NCBI RefSeq assembly: GCF_030766935.1
Contig: NZ_JASERL010000002.1
Span: 124,001 to 188,000, forward strand
Origin: Streptomyces sp. KL109B
GTDB taxonomy: Bacteria; Actinomycetota; Actinomycetes; Streptomycetales; Streptomycetaceae
Direction of reading: 5' to 3'
DNA: 64,000 bases
Numbering within the stretch: position 1 is the stretch's first letter; each line of letters begins with the position of its first letter. Positions 43,829-52,402 of this stretch are shown piece after piece. The notes beneath the pieces were generated by a model that was given only the letters and a program-made list of their open reading frames with translations, was not told the origin of the DNA and ran no database searches. The position numbers and the translations under genes are program-made.

Positions 43829-44299
43829 TCAAGGGGACGTCGTCGCGGGTTCGGCGTCGCCCGGTCGCCGGAGGCTCTCCGTCGCGTCGCAGACCCGTTG
43901 GATCACGTCGAAGAAGATCGCGCGCTCGTCGCCGTCCAGCGGGGCGAGGAAGATCTGGTTCATGCGGGCCGTGCGGACGGCGAGTTTCTTGTGCGTGCGC
44001 AGACCCGCAGGCGTGAGGTGGAGCAGCCAGCGGCGGCCGTCCTGCGGATCACGGACCTTGTCGATCAGCTCGCGCCGCGTAAGCCGCGTGATCACCTCGG
44101 CGATCGTGGAGCGATCGAGCCCGACCCGCTCCCCCACCGTGCGCTGATCGAGCCCCGGCTCGGCCACCAGCGCGTTGAGCACCGCGAACTGCGGCGACGT
44201 GATCTCCTCGGAGACCACCGTGTTCCACAGCAGATAGTGCGCCTGCTGCAACCGCCGGGCGAGATGCCCGGGATGGGTGGCCAGATCCACCGCGGCCAT
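43829..44299 (-). CDS. pcaV: MarR family repressor of the protocatechuate pathway
   Basis: A 156-residue MarR protein with the winged helix TSPQFAVLNALVAEPGLDQRTVGERVGLDRSTIAEVITRLTRRELIDKVRD and wing DGRRWLLHLT. In S. coelicolor PcaV, protocatechuate binds near the N-terminal helix through Arg15; here Arg15 is present in HLARRLQQAHYLLW. It diverges from pcaI, with GGAGG six bases before its ATG. It should repress the pca operon until protocatechuate is present. An 11-bp direct repeat (TGACGACTGAC) lies in its own leader. Confidence 0.9.
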   Translation of the reverse strand: MAAVDLATHPGHLARRLQQAHYLLWNTVVSEEITSPQFAVLNALVAEPGLDQRTVGERVGLDRSTIAEVITRLTRRELIDKVRDPQDGRRWLLHLTPAGLRTHKKLAVRTARMNQIFLAPLDGDERAIFFDVIQRVCDATESLRRPGDAEPATTSP

Positions 44300-44437
44300 G
44301 GCGGTCCTCCGTCTGCAGTCGTCAGTCAGTCGTCAGTCATCAGTGGTCGCGCCCGCCGAACACGGCCGTGCACTGAGCAAGGATCCGCCAAGCGCATCCC
44401 CCTTGTCGAGTCCATACACGCGTTTCCCTTGGGACTC

Positions 44438-44501
44438 TTGACGGTTCACACACCCAGTGGCAACGTGAGCCGCACCCAAAAAATGCTCAGTGTGCTGAGC
44501 A
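44438..44501 (+). promoter_or_regulatory. pcaI promoter and candidate PcaV operator
   Basis: TTGACG (44438-44443), 17 bases and CAACGT (44461-44466) form a plausible promoter. About ten bases past the expected start, TGCTCAG-tgtg-CTGAGCA (44484-44501) is a perfect 7-4-7 palindrome, a good MarR-type site. Three imperfect direct repeats, GAGCACTTCAC, GAGCACTTCAT and GAGCAATTCGC, follow at 11-bp spacing starting at 44497. PcaV bound there would block initiation or early elongation. Confidence 0.6.
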
Positions 44502-44548
44502 CTTCACGAGCACTTCATGAGCAATTCGCGGAGATGAGGACGGCAGGG

Positions 44549-45304
44549 ATGGACAAGGTTGTCGCCACGGCCGCACAGGCCGTCGCCGACGTGGGCGACG
44601 GCGCGTCGCTCGCGGTCGGCGGGTTCGGCTTGAGCGGCGTACCGAACGTTTTGATCAAGGCGCTGTACGAGCAGGGCACCGGAGACCTCTCCGTGGTGTC
44701 GAACAACTGCGGCGCCATGGACTCCGGCCTCGCCGTCCTGCTGACCGCGGGGCGGATCTCCCGCGTCACCGGCTCGTACATCGGCGCGAACAAGGAGTTC
44801 GCCCGGCAGTACCTGGCCGGTGAGATCGAGGTCGAGATGATCCCGCAGGGCACCCTCGCCGAGCGGCTCCGCTCGGGCGGCGCAGGCATCCCCGCCTTCT
44901 ACACCCCGGCCGGCGTCGGCACCCAGGTCGCGGACGGCGGCCTCCCCTGGCGCTACGACGGCGAGGGCGGCGTCGCCAAGGCCTCACCGCCCAAGGAGGT
45001 GCGGGAGTTCGACGGCGTCGAGTACGTCCTTGAGCGCGGTATTCGGACGGACTTCGCGCTCGTGCGGGCCGCCAAGGGCGACCGGCACGGCAACCTGGTC
45101 TTCAACAAGTCCTCCCGGAACTTCAACCCCCTCGCCGCGCAGGCCGGAAAGGTCACCATCGCCGAGGTGGAGGAGCTGGTGGAGCCGGGCGAGATCGAGC
45201 CCGACGCCGTACACGTGCCCGGCATCTTCGTACAGCGCGTCGTCGCCCTGACTCCCGAGCAGGCCGTCGACAAGGGGATCGAGAAGCGGACGGTGAGCAA
45301 CTAG
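44549..45304 (+). CDS. pcaI: 3-oxoadipate CoA-transferase subunit A
   Basis: PcaI with PcaJ transfers CoA from succinyl-CoA to 3-oxoadipate. This 251-residue subunit shows [21 protein letters not shown] and [19 protein letters not shown], and later [26 protein letters not shown], diagnostic of family I CoA-transferase alpha subunits. The ATG at 44549 follows GAGG by nine bases; an earlier ATG overlaps the binding site. It is the first gene of pcaIJFHGB, two bases before pcaJ. Confidence 0.94.
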   Translation: MDKVVATAAQAVADVGDGASLAVGGFGLSGVPNVLIKALYEQGTGDLSVVSNNCGAMDSGLAVLLTAGRISRVTGSYIGANKEFARQYLAGEIEVEMIPQGTLAERLRSGGAGIPAFYTPAGVGTQVADGGLPWRYDGEGGVAKASPPKEVREFDGVEYVLERGIRTDFALVRAAKGDRHGNLVFNKSSRNFNPLAAQAGKVTIAEVEELVEPGEIEPDAVHVPGIFVQRVVALTPEQAVDKGIEKRTVSN

Positions 45305-45306
45305 CC

Positions 45307-45953
45307 ATGGCGTGGACGCGAGAGGAAATGGCCGCGCGCGCGGCGCGTGAGCTGCGCGACGGGCAGTACGTGAATCTCGGCATCGGCCTGCCGACCCTCA
45401 TCCCGAACTACCTCGGCGGCGACGTCGAGGTGATCCTGGAGTCCGAGAACGGGATCCTCGGCACGGGGCCGTACCCCACCGAGGACACCGTCGACCCGGA
45501 CCTCATCAACGCGGGCAAGGAGACGGTCACCGTCCTGCCCGGCGCCGCGTTCTTCGACTCGGCGCTCTCCTTCGGGATGATCCGCGGCGGCCACATCGAC
45601 GTCGCCGTGCTGGGCGCCATGCAGGTGTCCGCCAGCGGCGACCTCGCCAACTGGGCCGTACCCGGCAAGATGATCACCGGCATCGGCGGCGCGATGGACC
45701 TCGTGCACGGCGCCCGTACCGTCCTGGTCACGATGACGCACACCGCGAAGGACGGCTCCCCGAAGATCGTCGAGGAGTGCTCGCTGCCGCTCACCGGCAA
45801 GGGCTGCGTCGACCGGATCATCACCGACCTCGCCGTACTCGACGTGACGGAGCAAGACGGCCTGGAACTGGTCGAGTTGGCGCCGGGTGTCACGGCCGAA
45901 GAGGTCGTCGAGAAGACCGCGGCGAAGGTACGCGTACCGGAAGGGGTGCGGAA

Positions 45954-45957
<4 letters not shown>
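45307..45957 (+). CDS. pcaJ: 3-oxoadipate CoA-transferase subunit B
   Basis: A 216-residue beta subunit carrying the catalytic glutamate in [15 protein letters not shown], plus [15 protein letters not shown] and the Gly-rich block [15 protein letters not shown]. It forms the active enzyme with PcaI. The ATG follows the pcaI stop by two bases, and pcaF starts within its last codons (GTGA overlap), so translation of all three is coupled. Confidence 0.95.
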
Positions 45958-47171
<1,214 letters not shown>

Positions 47172-47186
47172 GAAGGACCCGTCCCC

Positions 47187-47960
47187 ATGGCTCTCACCCA
47201 GCACGACATCGACGCGGAGATCGCCGCCAAGCGCGAGGCCTACTACAAGGGTCTCGCCGAGGGCGCTCCCGTCGAGCACCACCCGCGGCGCGACTACGCC
47301 CCGTACCGCTCCTCCGCCCTCCGGCACCCCAAGCAGCCGCCGATCAACATCGACGTCTCCCAGGACCCGGAGCTGGTCGAGCTCGCCGCTCCCGCCTTCG
47401 GCGAGCGCGACATCACGAAGATCGACAACGATCTGACGATCCAGCACCCGGGCAAGCCGATCGGCGAGCGCATCACCGTCGAGGGCCGCCTCGTCGACCG
47501 CGAGGGACGGCCGCTGCGCGGCCAGCTGATCGAGCTGTGGCAGGCCAACTCGGCAGGCCGCTACGCGCACAAGATCGAGGTGCACGACGCGCCGCTCGAC
47601 CCGAACTTCACCGGCGTCGGCCGCACGCTGACCGACGGCGACGGCTGGTACAAGTTCACGACCATCCAGCCGGGCCCCTACCCGTGGGCCCAGCACACCA
47701 ACGCCTGGCGCCCGGCACACATCCACTTCTCCGTCTTCGGCTCGGCGTTCACCCAGCGTCTGGTGACGCAGATGTACTTCCCGAACGACCCACTGTTCCC
47801 GTACGACCCGATCCTCCAGTCGGTGACCGACGACGCGGCGCGCCGGCGGCTGATCGCCACGTATGTGCACGAGAAGTCGGTTCCGGAGTTCTCGATGGGC
47901 TACCAGTGGGACATCGTCCTCGACGGCCCGGCCGCCACCTGGATGGAAGAAGGGCGCTGA
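47187..47960 (+). CDS. pcaH: Protocatechuate 3,4-dioxygenase beta subunit
   Basis: The beta subunit binds the ferric iron and cleaves protocatechuate between its hydroxyls to 3-carboxy-cis,cis-muconate. The iron ligands appear as Tyr126 (AGRYAHK), Tyr165 (PGPYPW), His178 and His180 (RPAHIHFS), with the same spacings as Tyr408, Tyr447, His460 and His462 of the Pseudomonas enzyme. The length of 257 residues is normal. GGAAGGA lies before the ATG, 15 bp after pcaF. Confidence 0.96.
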   Translation: MALTQHDIDAEIAAKREAYYKGLAEGAPVEHHPRRDYAPYRSSALRHPKQPPINIDVSQDPELVELAAPAFGERDITKIDNDLTIQHPGKPIGERITVEGRLVDREGRPLRGQLIELWQANSAGRYAHKIEVHDAPLDPNFTGVGRTLTDGDGWYKFTTIQPGPYPWAQHTNAWRPAHIHFSVFGSAFTQRLVTQMYFPNDPLFPYDPILQSVTDDAARRRLIATYVHEKSVPEFSMGYQWDIVLDGPAATWMEEGR

Positions 47961-47969
47961 CCACCAGCC

Positions 47970-48572
47970 ATGACGAAGATCGACACCAACAACCCCGAGT
48001 CCGTGCTTCCCACCCCCTCGCACACGGTCGGCCCCTGGTACGGCTACGCGCTGCCCTTCGAAGGCGGCGGCGACATCGCCCCGACCGGCCACCCGGAGAC
48101 GGTGGCCGTGCACGGCTACGTCTACGACGGCAACGGCGCCCCGGTCCCCGACGCGTTCGTGGAGATCTGGGGCGCGGACCCTGATGGCGCCCTGTCCACC
48201 ATCGACGGCTCGATGCGCCGCGAGCCCTTCTCCGGCGGTTATCTGGGCCGCAACGGCGTCGAGTTCACCGGCTGGGGCCGCATCGAGACCGACGCGAACG
48301 GGCACTGGGCCGTACGCACCCTGCACCCCGGCGCGCGCGGCGAATCCGCTCCGTACCTCGCCGTCGTCATCTTCTCGCGGGGCCTGCTCCACCACCTCTA
48401 CACGCGGATCTACTTCGAGGGCGACGAGGGCCTGTCCGGCGACCCGGTGCTGCGGCAGGTCGACGCCGCGCGCCGCGACACGCTGATCGCGCGGCGGCAG
48501 GCGGACGGCACGTACCGTTTCGACATCCGCCTTCAGGGCGAGGGCGAGACGGTCTTCCTGGAGTTCACGTGA
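47970..48572 (+). CDS. pcaG: Protocatechuate 3,4-dioxygenase alpha subunit
   Basis: A 200-residue non-catalytic subunit that shapes the active site of PcaH. It shares the dioxygenase fold (VHGYVYDGNGAPVPDAFVEIWGADPDG, then YLAVVIFSRGLLHHLYTRIYFEGDE) but lacks the full set of iron ligands, as expected for alpha. It lies 9 bp after pcaH and overlaps pcaB by four bases. Confidence 0.96.
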   Translation: MTKIDTNNPESVLPTPSHTVGPWYGYALPFEGGGDIAPTGHPETVAVHGYVYDGNGAPVPDAFVEIWGADPDGALSTIDGSMRREPFSGGYLGRNGVEFTGWGRIETDANGHWAVRTLHPGARGESAPYLAVVIFSRGLLHHLYTRIYFEGDEGLSGDPVLRQVDAARRDTLIARRQADGTYRFDIRLQGEGETVFLEFT

Positions 48573-49900
48573 CGTTGTTCGACCCCGGCAGCGAGGACGC
48601 GCCCACCGAGCGCACCACCTCCGAACAGGCCTTCCTGCAGGCCCTGTTGGACGCGGAGGCGGGCCTCGCGCGGGCCCAGTCCGCGCTCGGCCTCGCACCC
48701 GCTTCGGCAGGTCGGGTGGTTACGGATGCGGCCGTCGCCGAGCGGTTCGACGCGCGGGACCTCGCGCGTCGCGCGCGCGGCGGCGGCAATCCGGTGATCC
48801 CGCTGGTGGCGGACCTCACGGCGGCGGTGGCCGAGGAGCACGCGCCGTACGCGGAGTACGTGCACCGGGGCGCGACGAGCCAGGACATCCTGGACTCGGC
48901 GCTGATGCTGGTCGCCGCGCGGACACTGGACGTGGTGCTCGACGAACTCGCGGGCATGGAAGGCGTGTTGGCGCGCACGGCACGGGAGCACCGCGACACG
49001 GTGATGCCCGGCCGTACGCTCACGCAGCACGCCGTGCCGACGACGTTCGGGCTCAAGGTGGCGGGCTGGCGTTCGCTGGTGCTCGACGCGCGGGACCGGT
49101 TGCGGGGTGTGCGCGCGGCGCTGCCGGTGCAACTGGGCGGGGCGGCGGGGACGTTGGCGGCGTTCGGGGCGTACGGGGCGGCGGACCCGTTGGAGCTGGT
49201 CGCGGCGTACGCGGGTGAACTCGGCCTTGCAGAGCCGGAGTTGCCGTGGCACGTGTTGCGGACGCCGGTGGCGGATCTGGCAGGAGCGTTGGCCTTCGCG
49301 GCGGGGGCGTTCGGGAAGATCGCGGCGGATGTGCTGGTGCTGTCCCGTACGGAGATCGGAGAGTTGGCGGAGGGTGCGGGTGGCGGTTCCTCCGCCATGC
49401 CGCACAAGGCGAACCCGGTCCGTGCGACGCTCGTCGCCGCGGCGGCCCGGCGTGCGCCGGCGCTGGCCGCGACGCTGTACGGGTGTGTGGCCGCGGAGGA
49501 CGAGCGGCCCGCGGGGGCGTGGCATGCGGAGTGGGGGGCGTTGCGGGAGTTGTTGCGGGTGGTGGGGGGTGCGGGGCGGGACGCTGCCGCGATGGTTGGC
49601 GGGTTGGTGGTGCGGGCGGATGTGATGTGCGCGCATTTGTCACTGACTGGTGGGGCGATTGTGTCGGAGCGGTTGTCGGTGGAGTTGGGTGGGGTGCTTG
49701 GGCGGGGGCCGGCGAAGGAGGTTCTGGGAGCTGCGGCGCGGCGGGCCCGCGAGGAAGGTCGGCCGCTCGCCGACGCGCTGGCGGCTGATCCGGCGCTCGC
49801 GTCCGCCGACGGCGGCGTGAATGTATCCGAACTGACCGATCCGTCGCGGTACACGGGGGTCGCGGGGGCGCTCGTGGATCGGGCGTTGGGCCGCCGATGA
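48569..49900 (+). CDS. pcaB: 3-carboxy-cis,cis-muconate cycloisomerase
   Basis: This fumarase/aspartase-superfamily enzyme lactonises 3-carboxymuconate. The 443-residue protein has the superfamily signature GGSSAMPHKANPVRA around residue 270, and YVHRGATSQDILDSALML and GRTLTQHAVPTTFGLKVAGW in the first half. The GTG start overlaps the pcaG stop. Codons in the last third become G-rich (GGGTTGGTGGTGCGGG). It is the last gene before a repeat-filled gap that separates it from pcaL. Confidence 0.95.
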   Translation: MTLFDPGSEDAPTERTTSEQAFLQALLDAEAGLARAQSALGLAPASAGRVVTDAAVAERFDARDLARRARGGGNPVIPLVADLTAAVAEEHAPYAEYVHRGATSQDILDSALMLVAARTLDVVLDELAGMEGVLARTAREHRDTVMPGRTLTQHAVPTTFGLKVAGWRSLVLDARDRLRGVRAALPVQLGGAAGTLAAFGAYGAADPLELVAAYAGELGLAEPELPWHVLRTPVADLAGALAFAAGAFGKIAADVLVLSRTEIGELAEGAGGGSSAMPHKANPVRATLVAAAARRAPALAATLYGCVAAEDERPAGAWHAEWGALRELLRVVGGAGRDAAAMVGGLVVRADVMCAHLSLTGGAIVSERLSVELGGVLGRGPAKEVLGAAARRAREEGRPLADALAADPALASADGGVNVSELTDPSRYTGVAGALVDRALGRR

Positions 49901-50352
49901 CATGTCCCCCACCCCGCCCCTTCCCGAAATCCCTGCGGGCGCGTGTCAGGGGTGGGGGGGCGGGTGGGGCGGGGCCGCACCGGTGTCCGGGACGCGTCCT
50001 CTCCCGGTCCCCCGTGGCTGGGCGCGCAGTTCCCCGCGCCCCTTACGCATGCGGCTTCGCCGCTGCTCCAGGGACGCCCCTGGGACGGCGCACGAAGTGC
50101 GCCTTTCAGAGGCGCGGGGAACTGCGCGCCCAGCCACGGACCACCGACACCCAACGACCAGCGCACCCCGTCTCCCCCAGGGGCGCCGGGAACTGCGCGC
50201 CCAGCCACGGACCACTGACACCCGACGACCGGCGCACGATCGCCTCCCTCAGGGGCGCGGGGAACTGCGCGCCCAGCCACGGACCACTGACACCCGACGG
50301 CCGACGGCCGCCGCCACACGTCCGCTCAAGTCGCCCCCTCTGGAGCCCAACC
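49901..50352. repeat. Repeat-filled gap between pcaB and pcaL
   Basis: No gene is seen in these 452 bases. A common Streptomyces element, GTGGCTGGGCGCGCAGTTCC extended by CCGCGCCCC, lies forward at 50014-50043. Three reverse copies follow at about 50110, 50179 and 50251, forming a tandem array with a unit of roughly 70 bp (core GGGAACTGCGCGCCCAGCCA, then a CCGACGACCGGCGCAC-like spacer). The inverted forward copy could pair with any of the three. Frames through it translate the repeat and are not genes. Confidence 0.9.
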
Positions 50353-51471
50353 ATGACGACACACCTGAACCACCTCACCGAGGGCGCCCCATCCGCCCCG
50401 CCGCTGATCCTCGGCCCCTCCCTCGGGACGAGCCTCGCCCTGTGGGACCGGGTCGCGCCCGAACTCTCGGCCAGCCACCACGTCGTACGGTGGGATCTTC
50501 CCGGTCACGGGGGATCGGACGCCGGGCTCATCCAACCCGGCGCCACCGTCGCCGACCTCGCCGACCTCGTACTCGCCCTCGCCGACCACCTCGGCATCGA
50601 ACGCTTCGCCTACGCCGGCGTCTCCCTCGGCGGCGCCGTCGGCCTGCACCTCGCCGCACACCACCCGGAACGCCTCACCCGCCTCGCCGTCATCTGCTCC
50701 TCCGCCCACTTCGGCGGCGCGAAGAACTGGCAGGACCGTGCCGCACTCGTCCGCGAGGAAGGCCTCGCCGGCCTCGCCGACACCGCCCCCTCCCGCTGGT
50801 TCACCCCCGGGTTCACCGTCGAACGCCTCGTCCAGGACCACCGCGACGCCACCCCGGAGGGCTACGCCGCCTGCTGCGACGCCCTCGCCGCGTTCGACCT
50901 GCGCGACCGCCTCCCCGAGATCACCACCCCCACCCTCCTCATCGCCGGCCGCGAGGACCCCGCCACCCCGCCCGCGCACCTGCGCGAGATCGCCGACGCC
51001 GTGCCGGACGCCGAACTCGTCGAGCTGTCCGGCGCCTCCCACCTCGCCCCCGCCGAACGCCCGGAGGCGGTACTCGGCGCGCTGCGCACGCACTTCGGGC
51101 AGGCCGCCAAGCGCGGCATGGAGGTGCGCCGCGAGGTACTCGGCGACGCCCACGTCGACCGGGCGCAGTCGCGCCAGACACCGTTCACGGCCCGCTTCCA
51201 GGACTTCATCTCGCGCTACGCGTGGGGCGAGATCTGGACCGACCCCACACTCACCCGCCGCGAACGCAGCATGATCACGATGACCGCGCTCGTCGCCCAC
51301 GGCCACCTCGACGAGTTCGGCATGCATGTGCGCGCCGCCCTGCGCAACGGCCTCACGCCGGACGAGATCGGCGCGGTGGTGCAGCAGTGCGCCGTGTACG
51401 TGGGTGTCCCCGCGGCCAATTCGGCGTTCGGCGTCGCCCAGCGCGTACTCACCGAGGAGGGCCTGGCCTGA
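50353..51471 (+). CDS. pcaL: Fused 3-oxoadipate enol-lactonase / 4-carboxymuconolactone decarboxylase
   Basis: A 372-residue bifunctional protein. Residues 1-250 are an alpha/beta hydrolase with nucleophile Ser91 in GVSLGGAVGLHLA and the His region LSGASHLAPAE (PcaD activity). Residues about 255-372 are a carboxymuconolactone decarboxylase (VLGDAHVDRAQ, WTDPTLTRRERSMITMTAL, AVYVGVPAANSAF; PcaC activity). Such fusions are known as PcaL in actinomycetes. TGGAG lies eight bases before the ATG. It completes the protocatechuate branch but is set apart from pcaB by a repeat array. Confidence 0.95.
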   Translation: MTTHLNHLTEGAPSAPPLILGPSLGTSLALWDRVAPELSASHHVVRWDLPGHGGSDAGLIQPGATVADLADLVLALADHLGIERFAYAGVSLGGAVGLHLAAHHPERLTRLAVICSSAHFGGAKNWQDRAALVREEGLAGLADTAPSRWFTPGFTVERLVQDHRDATPEGYAACCDALAAFDLRDRLPEITTPTLLIAGREDPATPPAHLREIADAVPDAELVELSGASHLAPAERPEAVLGALRTHFGQAAKRGMEVRREVLGDAHVDRAQSRQTPFTARFQDFISRYAWGEIWTDPTLTRRERSMITMTALVAHGHLDEFGMHVRAALRNGLTPDEIGAVVQQCAVYVGVPAANSAFGVAQRVLTEEGLA

Positions 51472-51500
51472 CTCCTCCGGACGTCGCCTAGCCTGGGCGT

Positions 51501-52316
51501 ATGGCCACAATCCTGATCACCGGTGCCACCTCCGGCCTCGGCCGGTACCTCGCCTTCGAGCTGGTCCGCGGCGGGCATGTCGTGCTCGCCCACGGCCGGG
51601 ACGAGAAACGTACGGACGCGCTCGTCCGGGAGCTGAGCGAGAACAGCGAGAACGGCGGGCGCGCCGAGGGCTTCGTCGCCGACCTCGCCTCCCTTGACCA
51701 GGTCCGCGAGCTCGGCGCCCGCGTCGCCGCCGCCCACCCCGACCTCGACGTGCTCGTCAACAACGCGGGCGTCGGCACCGGCGCGCCCGGCTCGGGCCGC
51801 GAGCTCAGCGCCGACGGCCACGAGCTGCGGCTCGCCGTGAACCTCCTCGCCCCGGTCGCCCTCACCCGCGCACTGCTGCCCACGCTGCGCGCCAACTCCC
51901 CGTCCCGCGTGGTGAATTGCGGGTCACTGGGGCAGTCCCCCATCGACTTCGACGACCTCGACCTCACGCACTCCTACAGCGGCACCGAAGCGTACTGCCG
52001 CTCCAAGTTCGCCCTCGCCGCCCACACCTTCTCCCTCGCCCGCGACCTGTCCGGCACCGGCGTCCACGTCAACGTCATCCACCCGGCGACGTACATGGAC
52101 ACGGCGATGGTCCGCGAGGCCGGCGTCGGCCCCCTGAACACCGTCGAGGACGGCGCGGCCGGCGTACTGGCCCTGGCCGTCGGCGAGTTGGGCGGCGAGG
52201 CCACAGCCGGCTTCTTCGACGGCGAACAACCGACCCTCGCCCACGCGGACACCTACGACCGCGAAATCCAGGACCACCTCGACACCGAACTCGACCACAT
52301 CCTGTCCCCCGGGTGA
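51501..52316 (+). CDS. Short-chain dehydrogenase/reductase family protein
   Basis: A 271-residue NAD(P)-dependent oxidoreductase. The cofactor motif is LITGATSGLGRYLAFEL, followed by VLVNNAGVGTG; the catalytic Ser is in VVNCGSLGQ and Tyr/Lys in YCRSK. It starts 29 bp after pcaL and may be co-transcribed, but no known protocatechuate step needs it. The substrate is unknown. A dispersed repeat starts just 6 bp after its stop. Confidence 0.92.
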   Translation: MATILITGATSGLGRYLAFELVRGGHVVLAHGRDEKRTDALVRELSENSENGGRAEGFVADLASLDQVRELGARVAAAHPDLDVLVNNAGVGTGAPGSGRELSADGHELRLAVNLLAPVALTRALLPTLRANSPSRVVNCGSLGQSPIDFDDLDLTHSYSGTEAYCRSKFALAAHTFSLARDLSGTGVHVNVIHPATYMDTAMVREAGVGPLNTVEDGAAGVLALAVGELGGEATAGFFDGEQPTLAHADTYDREIQDHLDTELDHILSPG

Positions 52317-52322
52317 CCCATT

Positions 52323-52368
52323 CAAGCCCCTGCGGCGATTGAGCAGCGGGGTCCGGGGCAGCGCCCCG
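52323..52368. repeat. Dispersed repeat, forward copy, between the SDR and AAA-regulator genes
   Basis: A full copy starting CAAGCCCCTGCGGCGATTGA and ending GGGGCAGCGCCCCG. It lies between convergent stops, 6 bp after the SDR stop and 34 bp from the end of the AAA-type gene. It may act as terminator for either, and it marks where the AAA gene loses homology to full-length LuxR-type relatives. Confidence 0.85.
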
Positions 52369-52402
52369 CGACCGCACCACCGTCGCCGGTGACACCAACC
52401 CG

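Noticed and set aside
44534..44548. Earlier ATG for pcaI (MRTAG)
   Set aside because: It abuts GGAG with no spacing and adds residues not seen in the family; ATG 44549 fits better.
50110..50300. Three regularly spaced repeats looked at as a CRISPR array
   Set aside because: The spacers are near-identical, one further copy is inverted, and there are no cas genes; it is a tandem copy of a common Streptomyces intergenic element.
49902..51491. Long plus-strand frame starting in the repeat array and running through pcaL in another phase
   Set aside because: Arg/Pro-rich shadow of pcaL; its N-terminus is translated repeat.
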